64,000 nucleotides of DNA from Sapria himalayana (lineage: Eukaryota > Streptophyta > Magnoliopsida > Malpighiales > Rafflesiaceae). The translations under genes and the position numbers were made by a program. Under the pieces are notes generated by a model, which searched no databases, was not told the DNA's origin, and saw nothing but the letters and a program-made list of their open reading frames with translations. Shown here piece after piece: positions 24,411 through 36,569 of this stretch; positions within the stretch are counted from its first letter, which is position 1, and each line of letters begins with the position of its first letter. The DNA is taken from NCBI GenBank assembly GCA_029783825.1, contig JAREIK010000801.1, forward strand, positions 7,275,981 through 7,339,980, in the 5' to 3' direction.

Positions 24411-25149
24411 ATACCAACCTACTTAGAATTGTGGTGCTTATGCATCATTTCTTTCCACAATTTCTGAAATAAAAGAATATATAGTAGTCACCGCTTTGTC
24501 AATAGTAAATCATTTTCATCTTTAAGTCTTTCCCTCCATGACATATTCCATAAGAGATTAAGATATTTTGTCTTTTGATTATTTTTCTTTAATATGATCT
24601 TTCAAGCATCTATAAAATTGGCTAATTGTTGCAAGCTTTAACATTTGGCTTAGCACATCTGTTGTCATATTGATATCAAAGGAACTTTTACCATCAGACT
24701 TGTTGGGGAGTTAACTTTTTTGTGTTTGGAAATAGTTGATAGTCATAATATTATTTTACAGCACAAATCTTGATTCCAAAAGATAGTGTCTCTATACTCC
24801 CAAATAATAAATAAATGCCATCATTTCTTTTTCATTAATTGTATATCATCATTTAATTTAATTTAGCTTCTGATTTTCAAATTTAATTGTATGACTTTGT
24901 TGGACATGTACCCCTTAGATTGTAAAATCAAAAGCATCCATATGTACTTTCCATAGTTTGAAATGATTTGGCAATGCTAGGACAAGCTCTTTTGTGATAG
25001 CTTGTTTCAAATGATCAAAAGCTTCTTGTCCATCTTTGATCTATTCTCAATTCCATCACTTCTAAAACATATTAGTTAATAACATGACAATGTGAAAATA
25101 TTCTTGAATAAAATGCTAATAAAAATTGGAAAAATTAAGAAATGATCTT
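24411..25149 (-). pseudogene. Ty3/gypsy RT end and RNaseH of element R
   Basis: From 25,140 the minus strand reads SFLNFSNFY, QEAFDHLKQAITKELVLALP, KLWKVHMDAFDFTI, QSHTIKFENQKLN, YTINEKEMMAF and NMTTDVLSQMLKLATI. SLMEYVMEGKT follows. These are the gypsy RT thumb and RNaseH (F.VHTDASDFAIGG, I.FES.KLN..E..Y...EKEM.A) and linker (VADALSR). Copia-2 cuts the N-terminal side at 25,150 and Copia-1 cuts the integrase side. The integrase continues at 2,567-1,820. Confidence 0.85.
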
Positions 25150-25890
25150 TGTAAAGAGTGAAGGGTAAATTGGCTATGATACCAAATGTTAGGAGTCAAT
25201 AGTGCTTACAAGAACTTGGATTTGAGATGCTAGGATACCAAATGGATTCATATCCATTGTTAGGACAAACATATTACTCACAAGATCTTATTGTCAATTT
25301 GTTGGATCTACCTTGGCTCACCACCGAGTGATAGGGAACATCAATGATCATGGTAAATCCATGATGTGATTGTCATCAAGATTTGCATATGAGCTACAAA
25401 AGAGAGAACAAACATTATCATATGCGCACAAAAAGGGGGAGCGAGGAAGAAAGAGCACACACAAAAAATCATTGTGTTATTCTTTATGTTCTATTCTATT
25501 TAATGTTCAACATTCATGGTTACAATTGCCAATCTATGAATCATTTAAATAAGAAGCATGAATATAAGTAAATGATGTTGTCACAACATATTTAACATCA
25601 TGGAAATATCAAAGTCAACTGATTAGTGTCTTGGTAACAAATAGAGTCAAGACAACTTATTCTCAATTACAACACCAAACTAGTTGTGACAATATGTTAC
25701 CATGTTGCAAGATAACTTCAATCATGACAACAGGTTTCACATCATGACAACAACTTAAATGATAGCTTAAAAGATAAGATCGTGACTTTCATGAGTTAAG
25801 TAGAATGTTGATCCAGTCATGATGCTAAAAATTATGGCGAGACATCAACATGTCATGATGCCTATTCTTTAAGTCATGACTTAATTTTTT
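25150..25890 (-). mobile_element. 3' LTR of Copia-2
   Basis: Begins TGTAAAGAG at 25,150 and matches 29,910 onward: GGGTAAATT, CTATGATACCAAATGTT, TTGGATCTAC, GGCTCACCAC, GAGTGATAG, and a purine-rich tract. The high end is approximate. It includes GTCATGAC words near 25,873. Confidence 0.8.
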
Positions 25891-25899
25891 TATTGCAGC

Positions 25900-27420
25900 T
25901 CTCTTCTAGAAAAATAAATAATTTATGATCCAATTCTAATATTTTTTTACATAGTGAATACAACATAAATCTTCAATCTTAACTTGCATGTGCACTACTA
26001 AAACTTCTCAATGCCTATTAGCTTTATCAAGTAGTCCACATAGTTCACATTCATATTAATTTTCTCTAGCTGAATGAAGTTTTTCTCAACTTATTCTTTG
26101 ATAAAATAATACTAGATATCAATATGCTTTGTTCATGCATAAAATATTGAACTCATTACTTAGTGAATAATACTTTGACTACCACGATAGAACCTTAAGT
26201 TGTTTTGCTCAAAACCTAGCTCTACATAGAGCTACGACAACCAAATAGCTTCTTTGTATGCCTAACTAAGAGCCATATAGTCTACCTTAGTTGATGACAA
26301 AATTACAACACGTTATTATTTACTCAACTAGCTTATTGATCTACCATATAAGAAGAATATAAATTTGCTTGTGAATCTATTAGTATCAACATTTATGCCC
26401 CAATAAATATCCACGGTATCACTAACTCCAAAGATATTTCCATTTTCATTTTCATAAAACTACAAAACAAAATCACAAGTTCTATGAAGATACTTGAGCA
26501 CCTCTTTCATACTATTCTAGTACTCTTATCCTATGTTAGCTATAAATCTATTGAGAACTCCCATTATGTGTAAAATATTGGATCTTTTATACACCATAAC
26601 AAACATTAGACTACTAAATGCCATAACAAATGAAATTTTACTCATTTCTTCTCTTTCATCCCATGTAGATGGGCAATGATCTACAAAAAGATTTAACCTA
26701 GCAAGCATGAGCGTATAATAACTAGTTTTGAGCCATATATGTTGAATTTTCGAAGTACCCCTTTAATGTATTTTTTCTACCCAAGATACATCAGCATATT
26801 TTTTATGTCCCTTATAAATTACATGCCCAAAATACTCCTAGCTTCCCCAGTATTTGTCACGTCAAACTTCTTTGTAAGTCATTACTTCATAGTAAAGTTC
26901 ATCTTCTTGTTGTTTTCAACAAGAAGCATATCATCCACATAAAAGTGAGATACATAAAATCAATGACTAACCTCTATGGGTATACATAGTGATCCATCCT
27001 GCTCCTTCTAAAACCCAATTGAAAGATATATATATCAAATTGATTTCACATTCTTGGAAATTACTTCAGACCATATAAGGATTTCTCAAACTTACATACC
27101 AAGTTCATTTTTCCTCTTATCTTGAATCCTTTCTATTCTCTCATGAAATTCTCTTTTACATGATCATCATAAATAGACATTATCTTCATATTCAACTGCT
27201 CCACCTCCAAATCAAATCGTGTAGCTATAACTAGAACCATTTGAATAGTTGGCTTCTTGGTCACTAGGAGAGGACGTCATTATAGTCTACCCCTCAATCT
27301 AAGAGTAGTCCTTGGCCACCAACTATACTTTGTATTTCTTAAGATTACCATTAGCGTTCTACTTGAACACCCACTTGCACACCTTTTAAAAGATTCATGA
27401 TCATCGATTTTGTCATTATT
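25900..27420 (-). pseudogene. Copia-2 reverse transcriptase and RNaseH
   Basis: From 27,400 the minus strand reads CKWVFK, NANGNLKKYKV, LVAKDYS and FEKSLYGLK. HFYVDDMLLVENNKK follows at about 26,940-26,900, keeping the catalytic YVDD. An open stretch (26,708-26,526) contains DHCPSTWDEREEMSKISFVM and LMFVMVYKRSNILH, the copia RT/RNaseH joint. RNaseH ends TKHIDI, YYFIKE, LEKINMNVNYVDY and LIGIEKF near 25,985. Stops and shifts make it inactive although the active site is legible. Confidence 0.87.
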
Positions 27421-27429
27421 TCATTGAGT

Positions 27430-28600
27430 TGAGTCATGATAACTTGTCTCATGTTACCCCTTAGAGAAGAGTCATGATATCCATGTCTTTATGTCACAAC
27501 ATTGAGTTAAGTCATAACTAACTTTCTTCATGTTGTCACTTTGATGAAAGTCACAACAACTAGCTTGCTCCTTTGACTCCTTTAATACATCTCTAGAATA
27601 TATGACTGTTCAAGTTTATGTATTTCATAGTTTGTAGCCTTTGATGCCTTCCTTGGTAGTCAATGAAAATGAGCTTCATAGATTTGAAGTTCTACTTGTT
27701 CCTATTATCATTTGACACATGTGCATAAGCATCACATCCAAAGAATCAGAGATAAGCTAGACATGAATTTTTCTCATACAAGACTTCAAATTGAGTCTAT
27801 CCTTCCACAAAAAATGTGGGAGTGTAGGTCTTCATGTAGCATAACATGGAAACAACTTCTAGTAGACCTTTGGTTGTAAGCCTTCCTAGCTTCTTAGGTA
27901 CCTTACCTTTTCCATCAATGTTTTATTTAGTCTATCAGCCACACAATTACATTAGAGTATCATTTATACTGTGTTCTACCTTGCAATCCCTTGCTCGGCA
28001 AAGAATGAATCCACTAAAAAGTATTCATCTCTATTATTCATGAACAAAACATGTTTTCATATTGAAAAGGTTCTATATCATTGTGTTAAACTCTTTGAAT
28101 TTCTCCAACACCTTTGACTTCTTCAGAGTAAAATATATTCAAATATATCTGGAGAAGTCTCCGATAAATAAGATATAGTATCTAGATTTTCCAAGTGATA
28201 CCTCTGGTATTTATTCAAATAAATTACTATGTATCAAGTCAAGCATTGTCATTGCTCGGGTAATATTGACATGAACTTTATCCTCTTCTACTTTTCATAC
28301 AAACAAACTTCATAGAATCCAAAATCTTGCAAGCTATATGAAACTCCTTCCAACATGTTGTTCGAGGATGCAATTATGAGACTTTTCTCTTTGATGTGCT
28401 CAAGTCTTCAATACCATAACATTACTTTATTTGTTACCAACGCTTTCTTCTCATATGTTATAATCCCCTTAAAAAATGTAGTTGCTTTTCTAGTTGTCTG
28501 AGTCATGACACCATCTGAGTCACGATGCCATTTGATAATGTCATGACCACCATTAGTCTTTTTCTTCTATTCTCTAGAGTTTACATGCTTGTTAAAGAAT
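27430..28600 (-). pseudogene. Copia-2 integrase
   Basis: Near 27,700-27,840 the minus strand reads MLHETYTPTFFVEG, FEVLYEKNSCLAYL, FFGCDAYAHVSNDNRNK and LIFIDYQGRHQRLQT. These match the end of the copia integrase core (W.E...TA.YL.NR.P, FGC.AYAHVPKD.R.KLD, C.FLGY). Upstream text to 28,600 is broken but in the right place between protease and RT. Confidence 0.75.
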
Positions 28601-28639
28601 TTCTTTCTCTCAGTGTTTTATCATCCTTCTCTAAAATGA

Positions 28640-29010
28640 AGGAGTGACTATCAAAACTATGGATGGTGATAGTCATCAGCTCGTACAATTATCCATCCCA
28701 CGTTCCTCAAGTAATGACCCATGCTCCATGAGTTGTCTTACATGACTTATCATCACAAGTGAAAATTAACCAATAAAGATGAGATTTATTTTGGGTATTG
28801 GAACATGCATTACACCCTAGAGCTTCTTTTATAGTCCCATCATATATTCTCATATCTACTTTCTCATGACCTACAATGTTAATAGTAGAGTTATTACCCA
28901 TATTCATCATTCCACCATCATAGTTTTTGTACTCACAGAACTATTCTCAATGTGGAGTCATATGATATAAGGCTCCATAATCGATGAACTATGCATCCTT
29001 TTATAAGTGT
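28640..29010 (-). pseudogene. Copia-2 protease / pre-integrase region
   Basis: An open stretch (28,910-28,707) begins MMNMGNNSTINIVGHEKVDM, then RIYDGTIKEALGCNA. It corresponds to V.MGN...C.VVGIGTI.I.M.DG.. downstream of the protease active site. Upstream text WFVHYGALYHM (frame broken) near 28,950 fits the SW-HMTP.. block. The catalytic DSG is not recognised. Confidence 0.68.
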
Positions 29011-29029
29011 GAATGACACATGCAGCTAC

Positions 29030-29890
29030 AAAGTGGATATCTCTACCACACTACGCCTTATTCGAGCAATTTTTATCATTTCTAGTCATGAAAATATGCT
29101 TATCAGTCCCTTCTAAAGTGCCCTAGATCATTACATTTATTGTACTCGACCTTGGAATTTACCATGTTCTTCAATCTTCTTCTAAACCATGATTTCTTGG
29201 TGATCAAGGGGAACTAATGTCATTAATTCTACCTTTGATAATCAACCTCTCGAGGATACTCCCATATTATACCTTCTTATATCCTTGGATGAAAGAGCTA
29301 CAATTACTCTTTCTCATATGTCATCTTCATCAAACTACTAAAATATTGATATTATCCAATGAATCTATTAATGAACAAAACATCATCATTATTCCATCAT
29401 CATCACTATTTTCACAACCTATAGGTGCAAGCTTGTTGATTAGTATGTTGAAGTTGTGTAATTCACTAGAGAAAGGTACTCCATCCTTTATACGTAGATT
29501 GTGCAACTTCTTTCTCAAGAATATCTGGTTGACTAGTGACTTACTTTGATAGTGGTTCTCTATTGTGTCAACCATAATTACTTTGTCATTTTATCTTCAG
29601 TGTCATTCATAAGCACAAAGTCATCCAAGAATAATTGAATCAAACCTCTCACTTTTTGATCTTGCTTCTCCCATTCTCTAATGGAAATTGACTTTGATTC
29701 TACTTTTTACCACTGACAAATAGCTTAGGATTCTTGATTACACATCATAAATATTTATCTACTAACAAGAATCCCATTTTTAGTTCTCAAAGTTTGAACC
29801 CCTTATCTGAAAACTTCTATATGCCCATTGTCATTGATCTATTTATGTATAGTCTTCCCTAATAAGTGTTACAAAAGAATCTTTAAGATA
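29030..29890 (-). pseudogene. Copia-2 gag
   Basis: An 81-residue open stretch (29,575-29,330) reads ENHYQSKSLVNQIFLRKKLH, NLRIKDGVPFSSELHNFNIL and NKLAPIGCENSDDD, ending in LIDSLDNINIL. This is the central copia gag (UBN2-like) pattern SLT..L.LK..LY.LKM.EG....HL..FN.I...L. N-terminal text lies up to 29,890, just inside the PBS. The zinc knuckle region near 29,100-29,200 is degenerate. Confidence 0.8.
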
Positions 29891-29895
29891 ACCCA

Positions 29896-29909
29896 CCTCT
29901 AATACCAAA
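29896..29909 (-). other. primer-binding site of Copia-2
   Basis: The minus strand reads TTTGGTATTAGAGGTGG directly after the LTR end, a near match to the initiator-Met tRNA site. Confidence 0.7.
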
Positions 29910-30612
29910 TGTAAAGAGCGAGGGGTAAATTAACTATGATACCAAATGTTAGAAATTAGTAGTGCTGACAACCATGTGGATTCTGAATGTCAAGATACCA
30001 AATACATTAATATCCAATGTTAGGATAGATGTGTTGCCCACAGATCTTGTTTTCAAATTATTGGATCTACATTGGCTCACCACTGAGTGATAGTGAACAT
30101 CAATGGTTAGGAAAAATCCATGATGTCATTGATGCTAGAATTTACATACAATATACAAGAGAAAGAATAAACACAATCATATAGACACATAAGAGGGGGG
30201 GTGGGGAAAAAAGAGCGCATTCAAAAATCACTACATTATTTATTTTGTTAACTCTATTCATTGTTATACATCCATTATTACATTTTTTTTTCATTTATTA
30301 ATCACTTAAATACAAAACATAAATATAAGTAAATAATGTTGCAATAACACATTCAATACCATGGAAATACTAAAGACAACTGACCATTGTCTTGATAATA
30401 AATGGAGTCGTGATAACATATTCTTAGTCACAAGACCAAACTAGTCTTAATAATATATGGAGTCATGACAATGCATTTCATGTTGTGAAAAAAGATTGAG
30501 TCATGCCCTAAATAAAAAAAAAATTAAACTTTCACAAGTTAAGTAGGACATTGATCAAGCCACAATGATGAACAACCACATCAAAACATTAACACATCTT
30601 TATGTTCTTTAG
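29910..30612 (-). mobile_element. 5' LTR of Copia-2
   Basis: Partner of 25,150-25,890, collinear throughout with numerous substitutions, indicating old insertion. The high end (~30,612) is set where similarity to the Y LTR begins. Confidence 0.8.
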
Positions 30613-33052
30613 GTCATAAATTCTATTGTGACTTTGTTATGATATCTCATTCTTAGGATTAGGAAATATATCAAAACCTTGTTGGGCAAGGATATATTAT
30701 CTAATTAGCATTGCAAGTATATAGACCATACAAGTAGTAAAGTATATTATCATTCAGGTATCGATTCCATAAAGATTATATAGGTAGTTTGGTCAACCAA
30801 TGAGTCAAATATTACTTTAGTTGAGAGGATAAAACTGAGTTTTTAGCTAGTAAGATTTTAAGATTATAGAGTTCGTGTATTTCATTATGCATGATGGCTT
30901 GTCTAAATTTTCTAATTGTTATTATGCTCGGTTATATAATGAAGGTTGAATTATTATAAAAATATTTTAATGTTTTACTAGCATATAAGGTATCTCTCAC
31001 CCATTGGACTCTCCCCAATGATAGTCTCATCCCTTGGTATTTTATCACTGAAATGACAAATATCACCTTTTAGAGGATCATTCACAAGTTCATATTATTA
31101 GGCATCTTATTAATTATCCTTGATAGTTGCTTCAAATATGCATTATTATTCTCCAATCTCATGTGTATTAAAAATCTAAACTAATATGGTATTAAAAGCA
31201 TTTGTACTATTAGATTCATAAGTATTATACTCACATAATTAATATATGTTTTTTTTCATCTCACTGATAGGAGTCATATGATAAAAATTAACTCACAAGA
31301 TTCTCACCATCTTATGAGTCACTCACCCATGTGTGTCTCATGGCTTTATCATCATGTAAAATGATGATATATAATTCCCATGAAAGGTGAAATCTATAGG
31401 ATAATATTTCATAAAATTAACACATTAATTGAGAGTTAGTTCATCTTTGATATACATAATAGATTAGCTTATAAAAGAATCCAGACTTTTAGTTTAGTAA
31501 ATAGATTTGTCTTATGTGTTATGATCAAAAGGGCTATTACTTCTTTACTACCATAATGCATGCGTGTGCTTCATGACTTACCTATCACCATTAAATATAA
31601 TAACATGCACAAACATTCCAATAGAAAAAATTTAATTTCAATTCTAAACAAACACCGACATCCATACATAACCATACTATAATATAATCCAAACATAAAA
31701 TTTATTAATTATGTATCCATGACACAAATTAAAATATATCAATTCATAGATATCAACTTAGACTGACATCAAATAAAAATTCATATTAGAAAATTCAAAA
31801 TATATATATTATTTCATGTTCTCAATGATAGCGCTCTCAAGAGTGTTTAGGAATCAAACCTTAAATCCATAATTTTCATTAATGTGCCTAGGATCTACCC
31901 ATAAGTGAGAATCAAAATTTGCTCCCCCCCCCCCCCCCCCCCCCCAAGGGTTTATGCTTATGTTTTACATTACATATTGCTCTTGGATCTTTCAAAGGGA
32001 TGAATGATTTTGTGATCTCAAACCCTAGATTTTTTGTCTCTCATTTTGTGCCCTTGCTTCTTTTTTTCTCCCCATTATTTCTATTTTTATACTCGAATGG
32101 ATATGAGCAATTTTTAAGTAGAAATTTATTGTGATGGAGAGTTCCATGACTTTGGATTTACCTCTTTATATCATAAAGTTGTGGTGTTGAGAATGAACTA
32201 TGACTTTGGTCTCTTTTGTGCATTATATTGTCATAGCATTGGGAATAGATGTGGCTTGTCTATTTCATCTATATAATATAAAGTTGTGGTGTTGAGAATG
32301 AGCTATAAATTTGGTCCCTTTCTTTTAATAAATTGCCATGGAATTAGGAATAGTCACAGCTTTGCATTTTATCTTTGTAACACAAACTCACAGTGCTGGG
32401 AATAGTTGTGGATCATGCATTTTTTCTTTGTAACTTAAAGTCATGACATTGAGATTAATTATGACTTTAGCCATTTCTAAAGAAAAAAAAGCCATGTCCC
32501 TAGAAAAGGTCATGGCTTCAATAAATGCTTCTTTAAATTCTTAATAACTAAAAGTCATGGCATTAAAGAAAGGTCATGGCTTCAGTAAAGGTCATGGCTT
32601 TGCCTTAGTATTTGTGGCTTTATAATGAGAAAGTCAAAATGTTGGAGGATACCATGATTGTTAATAAAGCTTTATATCCAAAATAAATATGTAGCACAAT
32701 GAATTGATTATGTCATTGAGGTAGTTGAGTCAAGACATATGAAGATTGTCATAATTGTTTATATAAAGCTTTGGCTATGAATTCCAAAACTATCCTATAA
32801 GCATGTGGAGGTGTAATAAAGTCATAACACACAGAATACTATGACTTTACCTGACTTTTCACTTCCCTCCTACTCAACAAATCCAAAAAGTCTTATAATT
32901 CACACAAAAATTAACCAATTTCACTAGTATTCATCAGAATTCATCAAAATTATAATTTTGTAAAATAATTCTATATAATGAAATTTTCATGCAAATATAT
33001 CACACATAATCTCTAAAATAACTAGTATTATTTGATTTTAGCATACTAAACA
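30613..33052 (-). mobile_element. 3' LTR of Y (family G)
   Basis: The minus strand starts TGTTTAGTATGC at 33,052. It matches the 36,570-38,000 copy and, more distantly, the X LTRs (TATCGATTCC-like block, 'agattcataagtattatactca', the 'caaaccttaaatcc' block). It contains a 22-C homopolymer at 31,924. Confidence 0.74.
31924..31945 (+). repeat. poly-C tract, 22 bp
   Basis: An uninterrupted run of 22 C inside the Y 3' LTR, in an otherwise very AT-rich sequence. The paired LTR has no such tract at the aligned position near 37,995. Confidence 0.9.
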
Positions 33053-34200
33053 AACTCACACACTAAAATAATTGTTAGCCCCTAATTAATTCATTCTCCT
33101 CTTTAAAAATATAACTTTCCATTCATCCTACATAAATATTTGTTATGATTAGGTTTGAGTGTGGTCGTGTATCTAGATGGTGAGGTTACTTTTTGTGGAT
33201 ATGTAAATGAGTCATGGAGGGGTTGAGTTTCACAACTAAATTTTTGGGTGTTAACATTATGGATATGTGAGTGAATACATATTCTTTTATTTCACCATAT
33301 GTAGAAAATAAAATTCATAGGGTTCCTCTTAGCAGCATTATGTTTAATATCCATGGCTATACCATCAATGAGGTATTATGTCCATTAGTGATCAAAGTTG
33401 TCTATGCTAGATTTGTTGTATAATCTCTCACTACCCCTTTTATTTTTGAACTTTTTTTTCATTGAATCATATTCTATATTCCCCCCAGGACATTTTTCTC
33501 TTCTTTCTTTCCTAAGATGTTGTGGCTTTTTAGATCACCATGACTTTTTAGCTTTTTTATTTGGCCTCATCCTCCCCAGATGCCACAACATTATGGATTA
33601 TTGTGACTTGTTGCTAGGTTGTACTTTGAGCTTTTTCTTTTTGAATCTCCAAAATCATAGGATTGGGATTCTCCATGGCTTCTTTCTTTAGCTTCTACAT
33701 CTCCAAAGTCATAGGGCTGGTCAAAGTTGTGACTTTCATTGTTGTCTTTGTTTTTTTTCCTTCCTTTGGATCTTCCAAAAATATTGTTAAAGTTATGTCT
33801 TCCACTAATATTTCATCAGCCACCAATTGGGATTCTACCTATATTTTCACTACAAGCATCTTTTTTCAATCCTCTACATCATTTTCTTCATACAATTATG
33901 AAGGAAATTTTAGAATTTTACTTTCATTTTTTTTACCTCTCTAGAATACTCTTCTTTGCAGTCTTTTGAAGTTATGACTCTAAAGAATGCCAAAATTTAA
34001 TAGTAGTCATTCTCCTAAATCATAACTTCACTTGTATAGTTTCATATTTTTTTTCTATAATGTCTTCTTCATCTTTGTTTGATTAATAGTCTTCCAGAAA
34101 TTCTTCCACCTAAAGTCCATATTTTGTCGCCTTGTAGTGTGAAGGTGGTTATATATCATCCAATAATTTTTCTTATCATTATCTAAACTTGATAGGCCTT
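33053..34200 (-). other. Y 3' internal spacer
   Basis: Corresponds to 17,352-18,420 of X and occupies the place of pol. The minus strand has Ser/Lys/Gly-rich scraps (for example SHGESQSYDFGDSKRK) without an RT or integrase motif. Long plus-strand frames here (33,398-33,969) are Phe/Leu-rich shadows of pyrimidine-rich DNA. Confidence 0.55.
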
Positions 34201-34640
34201 TGTAAATATTGAATTTTTTACTCTCTTCCTATGCAAATCATGTAGTCCTTGATTTTGACTTCAATGAGGGTCTATCTAGTTGCTAAAAATAGTCATCCCA
34301 AAATCAATGAAGCATGCTGATCTTCCACCATATACAACACCAACAAATTCACATGAAAAATAAATATATCAGCTTTAACCAGTACATCTTCAATAATATT
34401 CATTGGGCACTTAGTTGATAGATTAGCCATTTATAAAGATTTGAGTGATCTCGCTGAGGTTTAGTCCTTGTGCTATTGACTAAAATATCAAGTTAATACT
34501 CGATCACAAATCACATAGTGGTTTATAAAATGTATGCTTCCTAATTATACATGGTATCCCAAAACCCCTTGGATCTTTCACCTTCCTCGAGAGTTTTCAT
34601 TAAATAATAATATTATATTTCTTGGTCATATTCAAAGTTC
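34201..34640 (-). pseudogene. Y aspartic protease
   Basis: The minus strand reads KLSRKVKDPRGFGIPCII, RKHTFYKPLCDL, a stop, SSINLIF, GLNLSEITQIFING and later VYGGRSACFIDFGMTIFSN. This is gypsy retropepsin; the active site reads CDL-stop-SS, so the Gly codon has become a stop. It aligns with X 18,421-18,880. Coding similarity ends after it. Confidence 0.8.
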
Positions 34641-34649
34641 TATACATAT

Positions 34650-36540
34650 CTAATTCTTTCTTCCAATTCACGACATTCTTCATAAATTTCACATAGTTCG
34701 ATATTTGAGATAATGCTTTGACAAATGGGATATTTACTTCCAACAAATAAAAAATATTAAGAAATTTTTCATATTGTTAATCAAATTTCCTCTTTTTTAA
34801 AATATTAAGGAAAATAAAGATTTAGAGGAAAATTACCTTTAGCATTGTTGTCCATCATATTTATCTTTCTAATAGTTAGGATAATTTTCATTCACTCCTC
34901 TATTACTCTTCTTCTATCAACATTAGGGGGTTGAGCTGGAGAGTCTATTTATTTAGTACCACAACTTTGGAAAATATCAAATCATTGGGGGCCATATCAT
35001 CAAAAATAACATGGTGGGAGGCATGACTGTTGGAAAATTCACGACACTATCACTTCCAGCTCCCTCATTTCATCTTCCTCTATTTTTTTCCCCTTAAGCA
35101 CTTTACTACTTCTAAGTATAATTGAAAAACACTTCTTCAAGTATGTCTCAGTATCATTTGTTAGTTTATTGATTCTTTTCCCTTTCATCAATAGTGATAA
35201 TTGTCCAATTTGATTCCATTTACTTCTTATTGCCAAATTTATACGTCTCAACTTTCTCTCAAGCCTCTCTATATTATTTGCTTGAAGATCATGTATTCTT
35301 TTCATCTCGACCAGTAATTCTATCAATTTATTTTTGATGAAAGAATTTTTGTACCCTTTGAATATTGATAATGCGAGCTTTCTCCTTCTTGAATTATGTG
35401 TCCTATTAATTATTTCCAAAATTATTTGGTACTTTCCTAACATTGTACTGGCCATTTACTTAACCTCAATATAAAAAAAAATATAATTTCTCACATTTGG
35501 ATGGTTGTGTGTGAGGATATTAATATTAGTTCGAAATACATACTATTTTTTTTTGAAAGTCATTGGCCTCCTCTACTTGATAAATGAGATCGAAGTTTGT
35601 CATTCCTTAAGGTTGCAAAATGATAATTTATCTTATCTCTTTACAATTCTCCTCTTGGATTTCCAAAAAAATACTTCCATGTTGCCTCTATCATGATAAA
35701 TTTGTCCAACTCAACACTCCAACTTATTTTCTCCCAAAGATTTAGTCATTTATAGTTTGGTAGTTATTCTTTAATAACTTCTTAATAAAATAATATACTT
35801 CCTCATGTAACTTATTCATAATCGACTCATTTAAGGTCACATCAATGATGTACCTCATCATATAATTTAGTCTATTGTAGAAGGTTTGGGCTTGAAGCTA
35901 CAACTAAAACCTATAATGAGGTAATCTTCTCGATAATTAACTCCTTAAAATAGTCTCAAGCATCTTACAAAATCTCCAACTCATCATGATAGAATTGGCT
36001 TATCTTACTCCATAACTTTGATATCAATTGAAGTAGGAAAAGCATTGTGAGGAAAGCTTGCACAAGTTCATCCCAACTTTCAATCAAGCCTCAAGATAAG
36101 TACTAGAACCAATTCTATGACTTGTCGTTTGGAGAGAAATAGAATAGACATAACAAGGTAGCATCTGAGCTAACTCCATTTATTTTAACCGTGTCATATA
36201 ACTCCCAAAATATTATGACATGGTTATTCAGATTCTTTGATATCTTCCTACTATACTAATATTGCATAATTATCACCATCATACTCAATTTCAACTTAAA
36301 TTAATTGGCATCAATTGGTTGCATCTGAATTCTATAGTAATTTTCCATCATAATAGGATCCTAATAGTCTCCTAAGATGTGGTGGTGGTTAGACTATTGG
36401 ACAGCTTACCTAATGACTCCTTGAGCATTTTTGTTGCTACTCATTTCTTTTATTTTCTTTTTCTCAGCTCTTTGTCTCAAGATTTCTCTTCTGGTTTTTT
36501 CAATCTCTAGGTCTAAAGATATTAGCCTAGTCCTAGAGTT
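34650..36540 (-). pseudogene. Y gag, with a 138-residue open segment
   Basis: Tat/Athila gag. At 36,070-35,820 the minus strand shows the same capsid core as X (FIESWDELVQAF-like, then LLREDYLIIGFSCSFK-like and YNRLNYMM-like blocks). At 35,455-35,039 there is an unbroken 138-residue frame starting MASTMLGKYQIILEI. It contains NNIERLERKLRRINLAIRSK, QIGQLSLLMKGKR and NDTETYLKKCFSIILRS, the conserved C-terminal gag block (QIGQLA..., T..NPKE.C..I.LRSGK). This is the longest open gypsy gag piece here. Confidence 0.82.
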
Positions 36541-36543
36541 TAT

Positions 36544-36565
36544 GATCATAAATATGGTGGTTACA
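36544..36565 (-). other. primer-binding site of Y (tRNA-Asp-like, decayed)
   Basis: The minus strand reads TGTAACCACCATATTTATG, aligning with the X site at 20,797 and with the same gag-to-LTR position. Confidence 0.45.
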
Positions 36566-36569
36566 AAAA

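Larger units (their letters stand above)
25150..30612 (-). mobile_element. Copia-2, structurally complete decayed copia element
   Basis: Minus strand: 5' LTR 29,910-30,612, PBS, gag, protease, integrase, RT, RNaseH, 3' LTR 25,150-25,890, about 5.5 kb in all. No other element interrupts it, so it is among the younger layers on the left. Its low flank is gypsy R RT and its high flank is the Y LTR. Confidence 0.82.

Noticed and set aside
33398..33969. Three overlapping plus-strand frames (up to 97 residues), Phe/Leu/Ser-rich
   Set aside because: Pyrimidine-rich plus strand of the Y internal spacer; the element reads on the minus strand and the frames overlap each other.
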